In this document: positions 22,113-33,749 of the stretch, piece after piece
Numbering within the stretch: position 1 is the first letter of the stretch
Layout: the number at the start of each line of letters is the position of its first letter
Assembly (NCBI GenBank): GCA_004151065.3
Contig: NWUY0304282281.1
Coordinates: forward strand, 1 to 40,154
Direction: 5' to 3'
From: Larix sibirica
Lineage: Eukaryota > Streptophyta > Pinopsida > Pinales > Pinaceae
Length of the DNA: 40,154 nucleotides
Program-made: the position numbers and the translations under genes
Notes under the pieces: generated by a model
Databases searched by the model: none
The model's input: only the letters and a program-made list of their open reading frames with translations
Told to the model about the DNA's origin: nothing

Positions 22113-22331
22113 TCAACCTTGTCCTTGTAACGCGTACTCAGGCTTCTGCGTCTCTAGGTCTTCGACGGATCCCTCCTCTGCTGAGAAGTGCTCTGCGCCA
22201 TTAGTACTTAGGAAAAACGGGGCCACAACATGATAATCATAGTGCCATCTCTGCAAGTCACATCTCACACACGTGACCAAAATACGATCCATTTCAATTG
22301 CTCTCTTTCTTGCAGTCTTCATCACAGTCAC
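22113..22331 (-). pseudogene. Unidentified short reading frame
   Basis: A 72-codon minus-strand frame abuts the broken end of the copia remnant. It contains RKRAIEMDRILVTCVRCDLQ and RWHYDYHVVAPFFLSTNGAE, text that looks like genuine protein with a CVRC pair, but I cannot assign a family. The right-hand start lies in a different sequence texture, so it may be an exon-sized nuclear fragment. The plus-strand frame beginning at 22273 overlaps it in antisense, looks like a signal peptide at its start, and is explained by the repeat downstream. Confidence 0.25.
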
Positions 22332-22372
22332 CGCATCTACCCAACGTTTGACCTTCTATCAGAGTAGCCTTA

Positions 22373-22705
22373 ATAGCATCTACCCAACATCTCTCTCTCT
22401 ATTGGAGCTATTACTCTTCACAAAACTCTCTTGCTGGAGTTGTCTTCTCTTCACAACTCTACCCAATAGTGATCGTACTAGCGTTGTAACCCACTTTTAC
22501 ATCATCTACCCAATGTATAATTACCTGAGTTGTCTTCTCTTTACAACGTCCACACAACAATACTCTTTCCGTCTCTTATATCTCTCTACAAACTTATCTT
22601 GCAGATTCTTCTCACAGTTCTACTCAGCAACTATCCACTGGAACTGCCTTCTCTCTCTTCTCCAACAACTCTACCCAACAATCCTACTGGAGTCATCTTC
22701 ACATA
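22373..22705 (+). repeat. Degenerate GAGTTGTCTTCTCTT-CTCTACCCAAC repeat
   Basis: Units contain GGAGTTGTCTTCTCTTCACA followed by ACTCTACCCAA. The clearest is at about 22435. Relatives start near 22396, 22527, 22645 and 22687, and CATCTACCCAAC words also occur at 22331 and 22374. The unit is about 80-110 bases and strongly diverged. The long open frames at 22273-22710 and 22530-22910 arise from this pyrimidine-rich repeat. Confidence 0.55.
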
Positions 22706-22910
22706 CGTAGCTTGCTTCTTTTATCTCTTTCGACAACATCCCTACTTTTATCTCGGCATCTTTGTCTACTTCTGCAGCTTATCATCTAATCTCATGCTCA
22801 ATGCCTCTCAGCAAATATTCTATTTATCTGGCTCTTTTCATTCTCTCATCCAACACACTTTGAAGTGTGGCAATTTGTCTTTCTCGTTTGGGTTTTGGAG
22901 ACTAAAATAG

Positions 22911-23780
22911 AGTGGCTAATTTGAGAGCTTCTATCTCCCTTGTTCCCAATCCAAATCATATCACATCATACTATGCTGGAAATATTTTGATATGTTCTTT
23001 AGATGCGACACACATGGCTCAATAAGATACTCCAAGTAGAAAGTTATGGTCAATTGAGGATAAGGCACTTCAATTTCAAGTTTTTCAAGATGGCTTTGGA
23101 ATGGCAACTTGTGAAGATTGGAACTCCCTTAATATTAGAATGAGAATTGTGACCACTTTTTGGAGACTAATAGCTTGCATGGACTCGGACATAGTTGATT
23201 GCGATGGTCAACACCTCACTTGCCACTATACCACAGTCAAAAAAAAAAGAAGAGGGGGCAATGAATACAGATCTGTATATGTCAATCTTATGTGGCAACA
23301 AGTCAGTGTCACCCCTGAACAAAGTACCTATTTTGTGTCAATTACTTAATAGTTGGGTTTTAGTGTTGCCTTAGAAGCCATCTATGATTCATAGTTTTTA
23401 TCCTCCAATTGGTTACTCTTCCAATACTCATGGAGAACCTCCAATCCCTCATGCGTTGTTGGTTTATATCATTGGTTTCCATTGGTATTACTTGCTACCC
23501 AGGTAATTAAGCATGTAATTCTTATGTGAAAGGGAGGTTTTAGCCTATGCCAGCCATTCCTCAGGTGCTTTTGTCTGTCCAGTATAAGTCTTTCCTGTGT
23601 CAAGTTGTTTCAGTGAATCATCAACTAGTGTTTGTATCTTGTGCTAATGTAGAAGGATTCATCATTGCCTTCCTATTGGTGGGTCTTATCCTATCAACTA
23701 TGACACATTGCTCAAGGAGATAGACTTAGATTTATTAGCATCCTGGCCTTACTTTAATTATTGGTAAGTCACCTTGCACT
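22911..23780. other. Unassigned, nuclear-like spacer
   Basis: An 82-codon plus-strand frame at 23101-23349 opens on ATG and contains DSDIVDCDGQHLTCHY and NLMWQQVSVTPEQSTYFVSI. It reads like protein, but I do not recognise it, and no neighbouring exon is evident. No repeat seen. Confidence 0.3.
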
Positions 23781-24384
23781 CAACATATGACATGACATCA
23801 TTGGTCGCTAACTGAGTGGTTTCCCTGTGTTCCCCTTAATAAGCCCAGTCCTACCTGCCGAGAGAAACTCACGGGACATGGATGGATGGCACAGCTAGGA
23901 GCAGGATTTGAAACCCATGTTACCAACAGCGAAATCAAGATGTTCCCACGGAATTCTATTTTGTTTTCTTTATTGATCGATATACCCCATCGTTCCCTAC
24001 TCCCAACCGTCACACCAGGCCTACTACCTACTGTATCACCTCCAGGGCCTACGGAAACCTGTTACCTGGGTATACACCTGCCCAACAATGACTGCACAAG
24101 ACAAAACAGCTAGGTAGGTGGTGGGTGCTTCTTACACGGAACTGCTTATAGACGTGATTATACCTTTTTACCTCTTTATTTGATTTATGAATTGGATTTT
24201 CTTTAGGGCCTGTCTTCTTAGAGCGGTTGTTCGGTCCCACGGGCGGGGAGGAAGGGCCAACTTAGAAAAACCCGACGGATGGAGGAGCAGGGAGAGCAGA
24301 CTTAATTTGAACCGGGAAGAAGGGACAGGGACCTATACGGGACATCAGGTCATACAGCACTGGATGGATGCAATATTATGATGC
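23781..24384. other. Spacer with a possible tRNA-derived patch
   Basis: No gene recognised. On the minus strand around 23898-23930 the sequence reads GTAACATGGGTTTCAAATCC, which resembles the B-box/T-arm phrase of tRNA-derived SINEs. An A box at the expected place is not convincing. Overlapping open frames 23798-24013 (-) and 23886-24113 (+) carry no family signature. Confidence 0.3.
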
Positions 24385-25790
24385 TTACTTACGTTGATAT
24401 GCAATGAGAGGAAGGAGCTGCAAATGATGGTGCAACATGAGAAGTAAGTTTCTTATGCACAGGGTATAATAACGTATATAATCAAGCTGAAAAAATGACC
24501 CATCTGCCAAGATAAAGGCGTTCCCAACAACCACTGACCCATCTGCCAAGAGAGGCGTTGATTCATCATTCCCCAGATAACGTTCCTTCATTACCACCTA
24601 ATAACCCAATACATAGATAGCCGCATCTTCCAAGAAGGGCGTTCCCAACAAAAAAACTACCCCATCTTCCAGGAGAAGAGGCATTGATTCATTGGACTTA
24701 ATTCACTTGATTGCAGCAGCTTACGAGAGAGGCGTTACCAACTGCCACATATTACGGGAGAGGCCTTTCAACTGATCCATCTGCCAATAAGAAATAGCGC
24801 GTACCCTTCATTCCCCTTATCACGGCCCAATCATATACCCTCACGGCCCCAGCATTAACAGCTCTCGTACCAATGCAACCCATAAAGAATAATTAGATCT
24901 ATTACTTGATTCCCGCTTTCGTCCCCATCATTCCCAATCTAATGTCCCAACCCAATAAGTAGCACATCTCACGTCCCAATATGAGGCAACATCGACCGAG
25001 CGAGATAGGTGGTCCGCCGGACCCACGAATCAACACTAGACACCAGAACCTACCACCTGACCTAGCCACCTGACCAGTTCACTCCCCCGATATGGCCCAG
25101 TACGTATTCAATCCGCAGTCCGCTTTCCATTCAACCCATACCAGCCAACATCTTACGAGAAAAGCGTCCCCATCATAACCTTATCACACGTCCCCATCAT
25201 ACCCACCTCATGGCCCAATACGTAGCCACTTCCGCATAAACTCCCCTATTTGAAAATCCCAAAATCCCAAAATCCCACTAGAATCTTTAACTCCTAACTA
25301 CCCCACTTCTAACTCTTACTCGAACCTACAACTCCATGGTACCCAAGGAACAGTACGCCTAAGCCACCTGCTCAGTACACCCAGTACGCGTAAGCAACCC
25401 AAGGCCACGTACACAAACGCCCTACAACTCCACCTACCCCACAGGGACAGTCATACCCAGACCCGAGACACAAGGATCTGCTAACGTCCCCTTCATTACC
25501 TGACTAATTAGCTTTCTTACTTTATATTAGCTAACGTACCCATCATATCCGCATCTCATGTCCCAATACGACCCAGACTGACTAATTAGTTCTCTTACTT
25601 GATTGCAGCTCTAGTACCCAGCCCCAGCTCTCGTCCCAATACGAGCCATCCAAAACAATTTGATTTCTTACTTGATCTTAGCGCTCAAGGCCCCATCAGT
25701 TCCACCTCATGGCCCAATACGTAGCCACATATTACAAGAAAGGCGTTACCACAGATGCAACATCTCCCAATAAAGATGAATAGCCAGGAG
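24385..25790. repeat. Mosaic of CATCTGCCAAGA-GGCGTT and GTCCCAATACG repeats
   Basis: Two word sets are shuffled over 1.4 kb. Set one is ACCCATCTGCCAAGA with GGCGTTCCCAAC or GGCGTTGATTCATT (about 24499, 24537, 24623, 24660, 24720, 24770 and 25725). Set two is GTCCCAATACGA or GCCCAATACGTAGCC with flanking CATCTCA (about 24973, 25202, 25558, 25632 and 25710). ATTAGCTTTCTTACTTTA links it to 2906-2940. No long open frame is present. It looks like an old repeat array scrambled by recombination. Confidence 0.6.
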
Positions 25791-27960
25791 AACAAGCCAG
25801 GAAAACACCTAGCCATAAGACCTAAACAACAAACCTAGCCGTAGCAGCCAGACCTACAACCCCATGACCCTCCAACGACTACTACAAACTCAAAAATGTA
25901 CCCTTCCAAAGCACCCTTGAACCCAAATATAAACAACTCTAGCCAAAGGATGATGAAAATGTTGCAGCTTTATTGTGTCTCAGCATTAAAGGTGACCTTT
26001 TCCTCCTTCCTCTAATAAGGACTATGGGCCATAAGCAAGCCTCTGCATCCACACTTGCAGACATACAGGGAACTCTGCCTAGAATATATCATATTATTAT
26101 TTGTTAATAAAAATGTCCTTAAACTGTTGTATCTTCCAAACTTATCACAACAACTTATTTCTTGACAAGCAAGTCTATGTGATCATGAAACCAATTTTGT
26201 GCTCTCTTGAGTGTATTTTATTCAGACTGTAACAACCTTTCACCTTCATGATAGGGTCCCAGGGTCGTCTCAATATTGGTAAACCGGGGTCCATAGGGTT
26301 GTCCAACAAATGTTGTAGTAAAGCATTGGCATATCAGTTGTTTAAATAAGGAAGGTCTCATTCGAAGTGCGTTACCAAGACTTGTAGGATGTGAGGGAAG
26401 TAACCAAAATAAACAGAGACCATCACATGCCATCATTGTCATTAGCAGGCATAGTGAAATACCCTTACATAACATATATACCATCCACTAGCATAAACAG
26501 TCATCTATAACAGTGAGGCAATGCTCAAAAACAAAGAGACAACAACCATATTCATATAAAACTAAGAAAATGTTACAAAACCTAGGGATAGCCTTCCATT
26601 CTATAACTCAAAACATATAAAACAACAATATAGCATTACATTAGACTCAGTGATTGCAAATATAACTTAACTTATTTCATAACAATCAAGGGTTTCACAA
26701 GCATCTAACCAAACAAAAACGCAAACCCTTTACAATAAATTGAACCCCCATTATATATATGCACGCAGAGGTGCGTTGTCTTACTAGCTTCTAAGATAGT
26801 TGGACAACAATTAGTGTTAATTCCCCCGGGTACATTGTCTTATCGGTAACCCAAGTCACTATCTAGTAACCTTTCCACTGTTAACATTGGGATGCATATC
26901 TCTTGCAAAAGTTGGAATTTGTTAGTACTGCAAAAAAGTTGGAAACATAAATTGTCAGTGTATCATATAATGTTTTAGCTGCCTCTATCTTGTTTATATG
27001 TGTTGGAGACATGACACTTCCTGCCTGCGTTCTTATGTAGCGCCACCTTCATACTTCATCAAAGTGAAGGGACCAACAAATGTTTAGATAAGGAGATAAA
27101 ACTTTTCACATCCAAAACCTGGAGACTTAGTAATAATTAAATCTTTGCCTTTGAAGTCACAACTGCCAAATGGGTGGACATCCCTTTAATAATGACTATT
27201 TAATTCAAGCAAAAAATGTGACCCTGGTATTAACGCATCATAGCAATGTGTACTGGGTTTTATTAGTAACAATTAACGTTCCTTTTCAAAGCAAGCAAGC
27301 TTGGCCTGAAAGTTATACGAAAAGTTGAACTTACAAATTATCTACAAGTTTATGAAACTTCAACATAATAAATGTTTCCTGGCATGGGTTACTTCTTTCT
27401 CACATGCGAGCCCTGATTAAAGAAGCATTATGTTTAAGGTAGGAGGAACTAGAAATATTGCATATTAGGTTTACGACCCCGCCTTGAGGAGTTACAATAT
27501 CTAACTAGAATGTGTATAATGGGATCAAAGTAAAGGAGAGTCAAACTTGAGATCTATTGCGAGGTGAGTACAACTACAAACGATGAAAAAGGGAATGCTT
27601 AAACCTAGTAGGTGACTCTTGGTTGACTTGGCAGTGTCATGAAGTATTAACTCGTTTAGTACAATTGGCTGCTTTATAGATATTATAAACTTCTCTTCAA
27701 TAACCTTCTATGTAACTGATGTAATATTGAAATACAATTTTAGGTTTTGGTGGGGCGAACAAAACAACAATGTTCGATAGCCCAAGGGGTCATCTAAACC
27801 GGTTGTCGCCAATGTTGTTGGGAATTTTGCTAGTTCCGTGCCAAGGTACCTAGTGAAAATCCCCTGGGTGAGGCACACTAGTTTACGCCGACAGGTTAAC
27901 TAGGGATGCTCCCCCTGAGCTTGTGCTTCACCTATTAGAAACGCTGCCTGCCCAATCCGC
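25791..27960. other. AT-rich, nuclear-like segment with possible LTR/leader
   Basis: Texture changes to AT-rich sequence with few of the local short repeats. No recognisable coding domain; the 88-codon minus frame at 26218-26484 is unassigned. Around 27805-27830 TTGTCGCCAATGTTGTTGGG loosely resembles the tRNA-Asp primer-binding phrase of gypsy elements (TGGCGCCGTTGCCGGGG) with extra bases. The sequence to its left could then be a decayed LTR. I regard a nuclear transposon origin as plausible but unproven. Confidence 0.3.
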
Positions 27961-28039
27961 ATTCGTATATGCTATTATAGTCAAATATTAACCTCTTGAG
28001 TACCACAAGCCGAAGTCCAAGGTGCCTTTTAGATCTTGA

Positions 28040-28290
28040 AATATTCCAGTTGTTCCAGCCAATCAGTTGAAGGAGCATTATTACCAGCAGCATTATGATC
28101 ATCAGCAGTTGAACGAGCAGAATTTATACTAGCACCAGTTGAAGGAGCAGGATTCCTAGCATTCCCAGTTTAATTACCAGCATCACCAGTCTAACCAGTG
28201 TAATTCCCGGCATCAGCAATATAACCGGCATAATTCCAAGCAGAAGTACCAATAGCAGTTCCAGTAGAATTCCCATAATAAAGAGAAGTA
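28040..28290 (-). repeat. Gly/Ser/Thr/Ala-type pseudo-coding tract
   Basis: The minus strand reads GNSTGTAIGTSAWNYAGYIA at its start (about 28225-28285) and continues in the same phase as DAGNYTG, stop, TGDAGN, stop, TGNARNPAPSTGASINSARS and AAGNNAPSTDWLEQLEYF. One frame is thus kept for about 80 codons with only two stops, both at the same point of a repeated GN-TG phrase. This is one of the best-preserved members of the dispersed family. The protein is not recognised. Confidence 0.55.
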
Positions 28291-28510
28291 AGAGAAGGAT
28301 GTGTAAAGTAGTAGAATAAAGAGTAGGCTAACTAAGTAATAAGTATTAAAACTAAGAGTATGAAAGATCTGTCTAAAGTAGTCTAACTAAGTACTAAGTA
28401 GTAGAGCTTACGGGGAAACAACTAGTAGTTCTGACACTACAGCTTAAGACAATAGCTTTACTCTCTCTTTCTCTGGCAAGTCAGGCAAGTCAAGGCAAGT
28501 AAGGTCTGGC
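28291..28510 (+). repeat. CTAACTAAGTA and GGCAAGTCA short repeats
   Basis: GGCTAACTAAGTAATAAGTA at about 28326 recurs as GTCTAACTAAGTACTAAGTA at about 28380, with AAAGTAGT before both. At 28474-28503 GGCAAGTCA is repeated nearly three times (GGCAAGTCA, GGCAAGTCAA, GGCAAGTAAGG). Confidence 0.6.
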
Positions 28511-28690
28511 TCACTAAGGTCAGAATCTCGATCTCGATGCTACAGGAACATCAGAATATGGATTTGGATCCGCATCGTATATATAAACAACTGCTTTGTA
28601 AAGTGTTACTAGATCAACTGCTTTTGGAATTACTGACTACAATATGGCTTATTCAGGTAAGCTTCATCGCCCTATCTATAACTGGTACTG
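28511..28690 (+). repeat. Gly/Ser/Thr-type pseudo-coding tract
   Basis: The plus strand reads NLDLDATGTSEYGFGSASYI, then after stops SVTRSTAFGITDYNMAYSGK in the same phase. The word CATCGTATATATAAACAACTGCTT at about 28574 has a relative in the tract at 38965 (CATCATAAACAACTGG). It lies in opposite orientation to the tract at 28040-28290, with the short repeats between. The open frame at 28537-28758 is a different phase. Confidence 0.5.
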
Positions 28691-28749
28691 AACAAATTAG
28701 GCAGATAGAGTATAACCTTATGTTACTTAGATTAATGGTATTAATTCAT

Positions 28750-31440
28750 ATACTGTAACCCATGTAACCTAATAGCATTGGTATTAAAGCTATCATAACC
28801 CATCATGTATACTAACCTAATTACAAATATAGAATGATGCGGAGGTACTAATCCCATTGGTATTCTGACTACTATAGACACCATGATTCTCATAACAGGG
28901 ATATGTGGCCGTATGAAACCTATGGTTGAATAGAGGAAACAGACATACCTGTATATGAGAGCATGTGTTGTATTCAAGCTAAGGAACCATCATAAGTCAA
29001 TCCATATTATATAGGGTGAATGGTATCACTGTTATCAATTACTAGTAGCTTAATTATAAGCTTAAATCATAGAAGTTACCTGTATAGCTCTTACATAATA
29101 GCTGTGTTCATAATATGAATGAATGCCATACATTGTTGTGATTCCCTATGTTCCTGTATTTACTTTAAACACATGGTCCTTATTAAATACATGTTATGTG
29201 ATCATTATTATAAGTATTTACTCCTATTTCTCCATAAGTAACACTGCTCTATTCCATTCTGTTTACTTGAGCTTGTTATCATATCCTACACACTCTATAG
29301 TATTGCTCATCCATGGGTATACTTCTAAGGTATCATGTTTATCCAGCTACAAGGGTTACAAAAGCTGATATAATGTAGAAAGAGCTAAGGTTCAACAGTT
29401 GTACGTTCACTATAGCAATAACTATGATAACACTAAGCCTGATTCCAGTACTGATAATAATTACTACTATTTTTTATGGAAACACAATACAGAGTAATGA
29501 ACAGTGTAATTACAGCTATATATCCCGAATCCATATGAGTAATGGAATTAAACCTATCTGGCATTCTCCATAATGTATGACGTATAAGTATAAGCTAATC
29601 CCTGTATTGGAATAGTGAGCTTAGGAATAGTAAGCAAAGGTAATGTACAGCTGTATTCACCAATCTACTGTACTTGCCTAATAAATAAGCTTATGTTGGT
29701 TACGTATCGAGTATTACTAAGCACTAATCTACAGCTATCACTAATTAGATAAATAGCGATACATCATAGTTAAGCTAAGCTCGTGAGTCAATTGTCTGTA
29801 TGATGCTTACTTGCTTAAACGTCATAGTCATAATACCATACGTGTTACACATATTAGGTAAGCTTATCCATGATATGGAACCCAATGACCTAGTATTATG
29901 TATTCATTCACCAGAGCGATTCTACGAGCTTACTTGAGGTTAATCATAAAACTCGTGTTAGCTCAATGGTAGAAATCACTGTATGTTACATAATATATGC
30001 ATATTCCATAGTTAAGCTCTTTGTACACGTATTCCAACTCATAACAGGCGAATAAAGATCATAGTGAAACAAGCACGTGTAAGCTTAAGCTCCATAGTGT
30101 TGACCCTTATTTATGTGTTATTACTATGTAGAAGCTATCAAGTGTTCTAACTCCATTTTTACTGTAATCAAATCTATGTAATAACAGGGTTTATCTCATG
30201 TTAATTAGGGAAACATAATTACTTCCACGTATTTATAGGGTGAGTATTCATTACTGTAATATCGTAGGTAACATAGCTAGCTAACACTGTACTACAAGCT
30301 CGTACATAGTACCTTTCTACCTTATAACTAATTACTCATATTACTTAGGTTAAAGCTTACAGCATACGTAATAGTTACACATGATACAGATCCATGGAAT
30401 TAACCCATATCTATACTTCATTATGGATAAATAGTAGTTATAATAATAGAGCATGAACAAGTCTGGTCCATATTAGCTTGTACATTCACTAGTACGGTCC
30501 ATATTGATTCATAGAGATTGAACTTATACGAGTTACATTAGCTTAACTTGGTTCATATTGCTAATATATTATGGAAAGATAAGGACACACATGGCAGATA
30601 GGTTATCACACTAACTTCATCATCTAATTAGGTCAAATACGTGCATAGTGGCAATACAACACGTGTAAGTTGTTCCTCCTTATTAATGCTAGTATCTTAG
30701 AATCATCAGTGGAATCATTAGGTAAATACCGTAGCTTATATGGCTTAGTACTTAGTAAGTGATTACAGCTCACAGGTGTATCTGCTTATGTATAACCTGA
30801 ACTATTATGCTAATTACGTACCTTATAAAAGCAAGAGGTATAATACATATATTAATGGCAATAACCCTGATATTGTAAGCTTTAATATGAATAGTACTAC
30901 TTGTAACTATGGAAAGTGTTATAAGCTCTATTGATTACGGATTAATCGTAGTGTAAAGAGCTCTTATTGATTACAGATATACCTCTACTTAAATACGATA
31001 GCTTAGTTAAGTCCATACGTTTATCCATGAATACTGGTAATGAGTGCTAGACATGATTGAGTGCCATTAGTTTCGGGATTATACAACTTCCTTAACTACA
31101 AGCAAACATCATGGTATCCTTACTTTACCTATTTTGTACGAGCTATGTAATCTAGTATGCATAGTGTTATGTAACCTTTACCAGTATGATTCCAGTCTAT
31201 GTTAGTTATGCATAGAATTTCACAAGCAATATTAAGTTATTAACATATGGGTAATCTTTCGATCACTTAATAAATCAATGAGATATGCACGATAAAACAA
31301 GGGAGAATTTATGGTAACAAAGATGAGATTATGCTAAGCCAATTCGATAGCCGAATATCCATTAAAGGGTTACAAGATTATAAGAAGTAACAGTATATGA
31401 GATGTAATCGGACCAAGACCGTTCAGCTCTTTGTTAATTA
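28750..31440. other. AGCT-rich, AT-rich block of unknown nature
   Basis: About 2.7 kb without a gene. By hand I count about 38 AGCT tetramers between 28961 and 31440, against roughly 8 expected from the base composition, mostly as TAAGCT, AAGCTTA, GAGCTTA or TAGCTC. Neighbouring 26-27.9 kb has about five. Words such as GGTCCATATT recur at about 30465 and 30496. No period is obvious. The open frames at 28741-28977 (-) and 29123-29368 (+) are short and unassigned. It may be a heavily mutated satellite. Confidence 0.5.
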
Positions 31441-31950
31441 GTAGTCTTCCTATACCCCAATGAAGCACGCCTTTGATGGGACCTGTAGACAACAGTCAGA
31501 CAGGAGTTGAGGCGAGCTTCCGATTAGTGGAAACATAGAGCTATTTCGTGACTAGAATCACTCCCTAGGCCCGTCTCAAGGGTTGTAAGTTATCGTGCCA
31601 GGTTTTTTTCTCGTTGGTCACAGGGAAAGGACAGAAGCAGATGCATTTATAACGATGCATGCTTCGATGATTTAATAATTTCTTTATTGATCAATTTTAT
31701 AGCTTATTAATAAGAGAAACATATGCAATTCAGAGAGCAAAACCATCAGGCTTGTGAAATTTATCAATTTAACCCTTCCCGCTGGTAGTTTATATAATGC
31801 ACCTAGACCTACCCGCATCTCATATTTGTTGAGTGACCTCCTTCCCGCATCTCATATTTGTTGCAGTGTCCCCCTGGTTTATTCCTCCCCATTTGAAACC
31901 TATAAATTGAAGCCCGCCGGTGTTCGGAATGTTACGTAAAACACGGGGAC
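31441..31950. other. Spacer, no gene recognised
   Basis: No gene. CCCGCATCTCATATTTGTTG occurs twice, at about 31811 and 31846, 35 bases apart, the only clear repeat. Confidence 0.5.
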
Positions 31951-31954
31951 CTCT

Positions 31955-32280
31955 TAAGCATATCCAGTCTCAGCAGTTGGTGACCAGCATAATAGACAGT
32001 AGCAAAGCCACCAGCATCCAAGTAAGCATCCGAGTAAGTTTGCCCAGCATCCCAGCCTGTTCCGACTTATTGCACTATTATCCCACGCCCTTTTGAACAC
32101 TTGTTTCAAAATAGGGAAGGCAGCAGCATATATATTTTTATATAAGATCCAGCAGCACGAGCAGAGTAAGCAACACTCTTTAGGTAAATAAGTAATAGTC
32201 GCAAAGGCAACACAGTCTACTATTATTGAGGAATGAAGCAGATTTTGCAGCAGATTATCCAGCTTATCCACCTGCACCTT
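31955..32280 (-). repeat. Gly/Ala/Tyr-type pseudo-coding tract
   Basis: The minus strand has a 107-codon open frame (31954-32277), but the family-like phase is a neighbouring one, reading DAGQTYSDAYLDAGGFATVY and YAGHQ at about 31975-32045. Plus-strand wording (CCAGCATCCAAGTAAGCATC, CAGCAGCACGAGCAGAG) is that of the dispersed Gly/Ser/Thr/Ala family in reverse. Confidence 0.45.
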
Positions 32281-32559
32281 CTTCTTATAAAGATATCGCT
32301 TTGCTTGTCCCCGCAGTAAGGTCCCCTACCGCTCCTTTCCTTAGTACGTCCTTTCCCCCGTTTAAATAGATAAGGCCGTATCTTCAAAGTATTTTCGTAG
32401 CGATACAGCGCGTTCAAATGGCCATTTAAGCTGTTTAGAACTAATCTCTGTAGGCAGGAAAGGATAGATATATTTCTTCTTTCTCATTGGAAGGAAGTCA
32501 GATTTCAGTAATGGTGTGTTTATCTCTCCTCGCACGCTAGAATGTTATATATATATCTT
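32281..32559. other. Spacer, no gene recognised
   Basis: No gene or repeat recognised. Confidence 0.4.
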
Positions 32560-33080
32560 AGTCCTTGAAAGGAAGTGTGGGGTCCTACTCCTTTAAGTGT
32601 GATGTATCGTCGCTAAAAGCCTACCCTCATTAGACCGGGGTGGGATCATGCCGGGATACCGGGGTGGGGTAGCGGTCTGGGTACGCAGTACTGTTTGGGG
32701 AAAGTCAATTGTGGGGCTTGCCAACGATGGAAGGAAAAATTATCTCTCCAACCTGCCCCAGCACAGGAAGGAAACTTTCTCTTGGGAAGCTTAGATCGAT
32801 CGGTAAGCAAGGAAGTGTGGTGTATCTATAGCTCCTACTCCTTTCAGTTTGGTTTTTCACTCCTATATTTCTATCTGGCCTAACAGCATAAAGCCCACCC
32901 TCTATCTGGCCTAACAGCGTAAAGCCTACTCTTGCCTACTCTCACTTTCAAAGCCTACCCTCAATTATAAGTTAGAGATATGTATACACTTTATATATCC
33001 CGGGAAGCTTAGATCAATAAGGAAGACCGCTTCGTTACAACGCCCGGAGACTTCGTTACATCAACTTCGTTACAATGCCT
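32560..33080 (+). repeat. Cluster of short direct repeats
   Basis: AAGGAAGTGTGG followed by TCCTACTCCTTT occurs at about 32568 and 32810. CTATCTGGCCTAACAGC occurs at 32871 and 32902, an exact 31-base period. CTTCGTTACA occurs at 33030, 33051 and 33065. CCGGGGTGGG is repeated at about 32634 and 32661. The frame at 32695-32883 is not credible as a gene. Confidence 0.7.
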
Positions 33081-33124
33081 GCCAATAAAATGAAATATAT
33101 CTAGGCAATGACTACATATAGTGT

Positions 33125-33718
33125 ATGCAGGACCATGCAGTCATTGGTCAATTTATGGGAATCTGGCCCTCAGAAAAGGCCCTAACCCCGTGGATAAACA
33201 CCAGGTGGAAACCCAAATAGCACATTTACCTAAAATTGGGATCCAAAGGGTTCTTCACAACCATTTTCACTAGTCTGGAGGACCGATACAGAAGAGTATT
33301 TTACAACGGACCCTATTTATTTCATCCTGTAAACCTTTATCTTATACTCTATACTGATAAATTCAGCCCCAAAAAGGATTACTTTATTGCTGCTCCAGTA
33401 TGGATCCGTATCTATTCGCTACCATAGGAATACTAGGATGAGGATACCTTGGAAGGAATAGGAAACACCTTGGTTTCCTTTGTCAAAATCTTGGAAGTCA
33501 CCAAGCAAGGCAGGTATACCTCTTATGCCCAGATATGTGTTTATACGAATGCATCGACTTCCTTACCAGAATCGATTTGCCTTAGTCATCAAGACTCAGA
33601 ATGGATACAAACTATTTACTATGAGCACATTCCCTTCCGATGCCGGAAATGCCATGAGCACGGCCATCTCTTCAGATATTTCCCTCTCAATAACAAGTCG
33701 TCACTGATAAGCCAGTAG
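33125..33718 (+). mobile_element. LINE (non-LTR) ORF1 remnant, DUF4283 plus zinc knuckle
   Basis: Family knowledge: plant LINE ORF1 proteins carry an N-terminal DUF4283 RNA-binding-like domain and a CCHC knuckle and package element RNA. Seen in one phase from about 33128: HAVIGQFMGIWPSEKAL, then LGSKGFFTTIFTSLEDRYRR, NGPYLFHPVN, KFSPKKDYFIAAPVWIRIYS, TLEGIGNTLVSFVKILEVTK, GRYTSYAQICVY, and the knuckle CRKCHEHGHLF. The final Cys of the knuckle is replaced by Phe (YFPLN where CPLN is usual). Stops lie at 33218, 33425 (TAG where Gln is usual) and 33434 (TAG where Trp is usual), and 33716 ends the phase. No frame shift is evident, so this is a comparatively young or slowly decaying copy. Endonuclease and reverse transcriptase are absent. 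Gypsy sequence begins about 30 bases later. Confidence 0.88.
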
Positions 33719-33749
33719 AGAACACCGATCAGGAGGGTTTATCCAGCAA

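Noticed and set aside
22273-22710. 145-codon plus-strand frame beginning like a signal peptide
   Set aside because: Its start overlaps a protein-like minus frame and the remainder is a diverged pyrimidine-rich repeat; the Leu/Phe/Ser-rich product follows from that repeat.
29949-29970. tRNA-like D-arm phrase GTTAGCTCAATGGTAGAA
   Set aside because: No anticodon arm, T arm or acceptor pairing follows within tRNA length; it lies in the AGCT-rich block where such words arise by chance.
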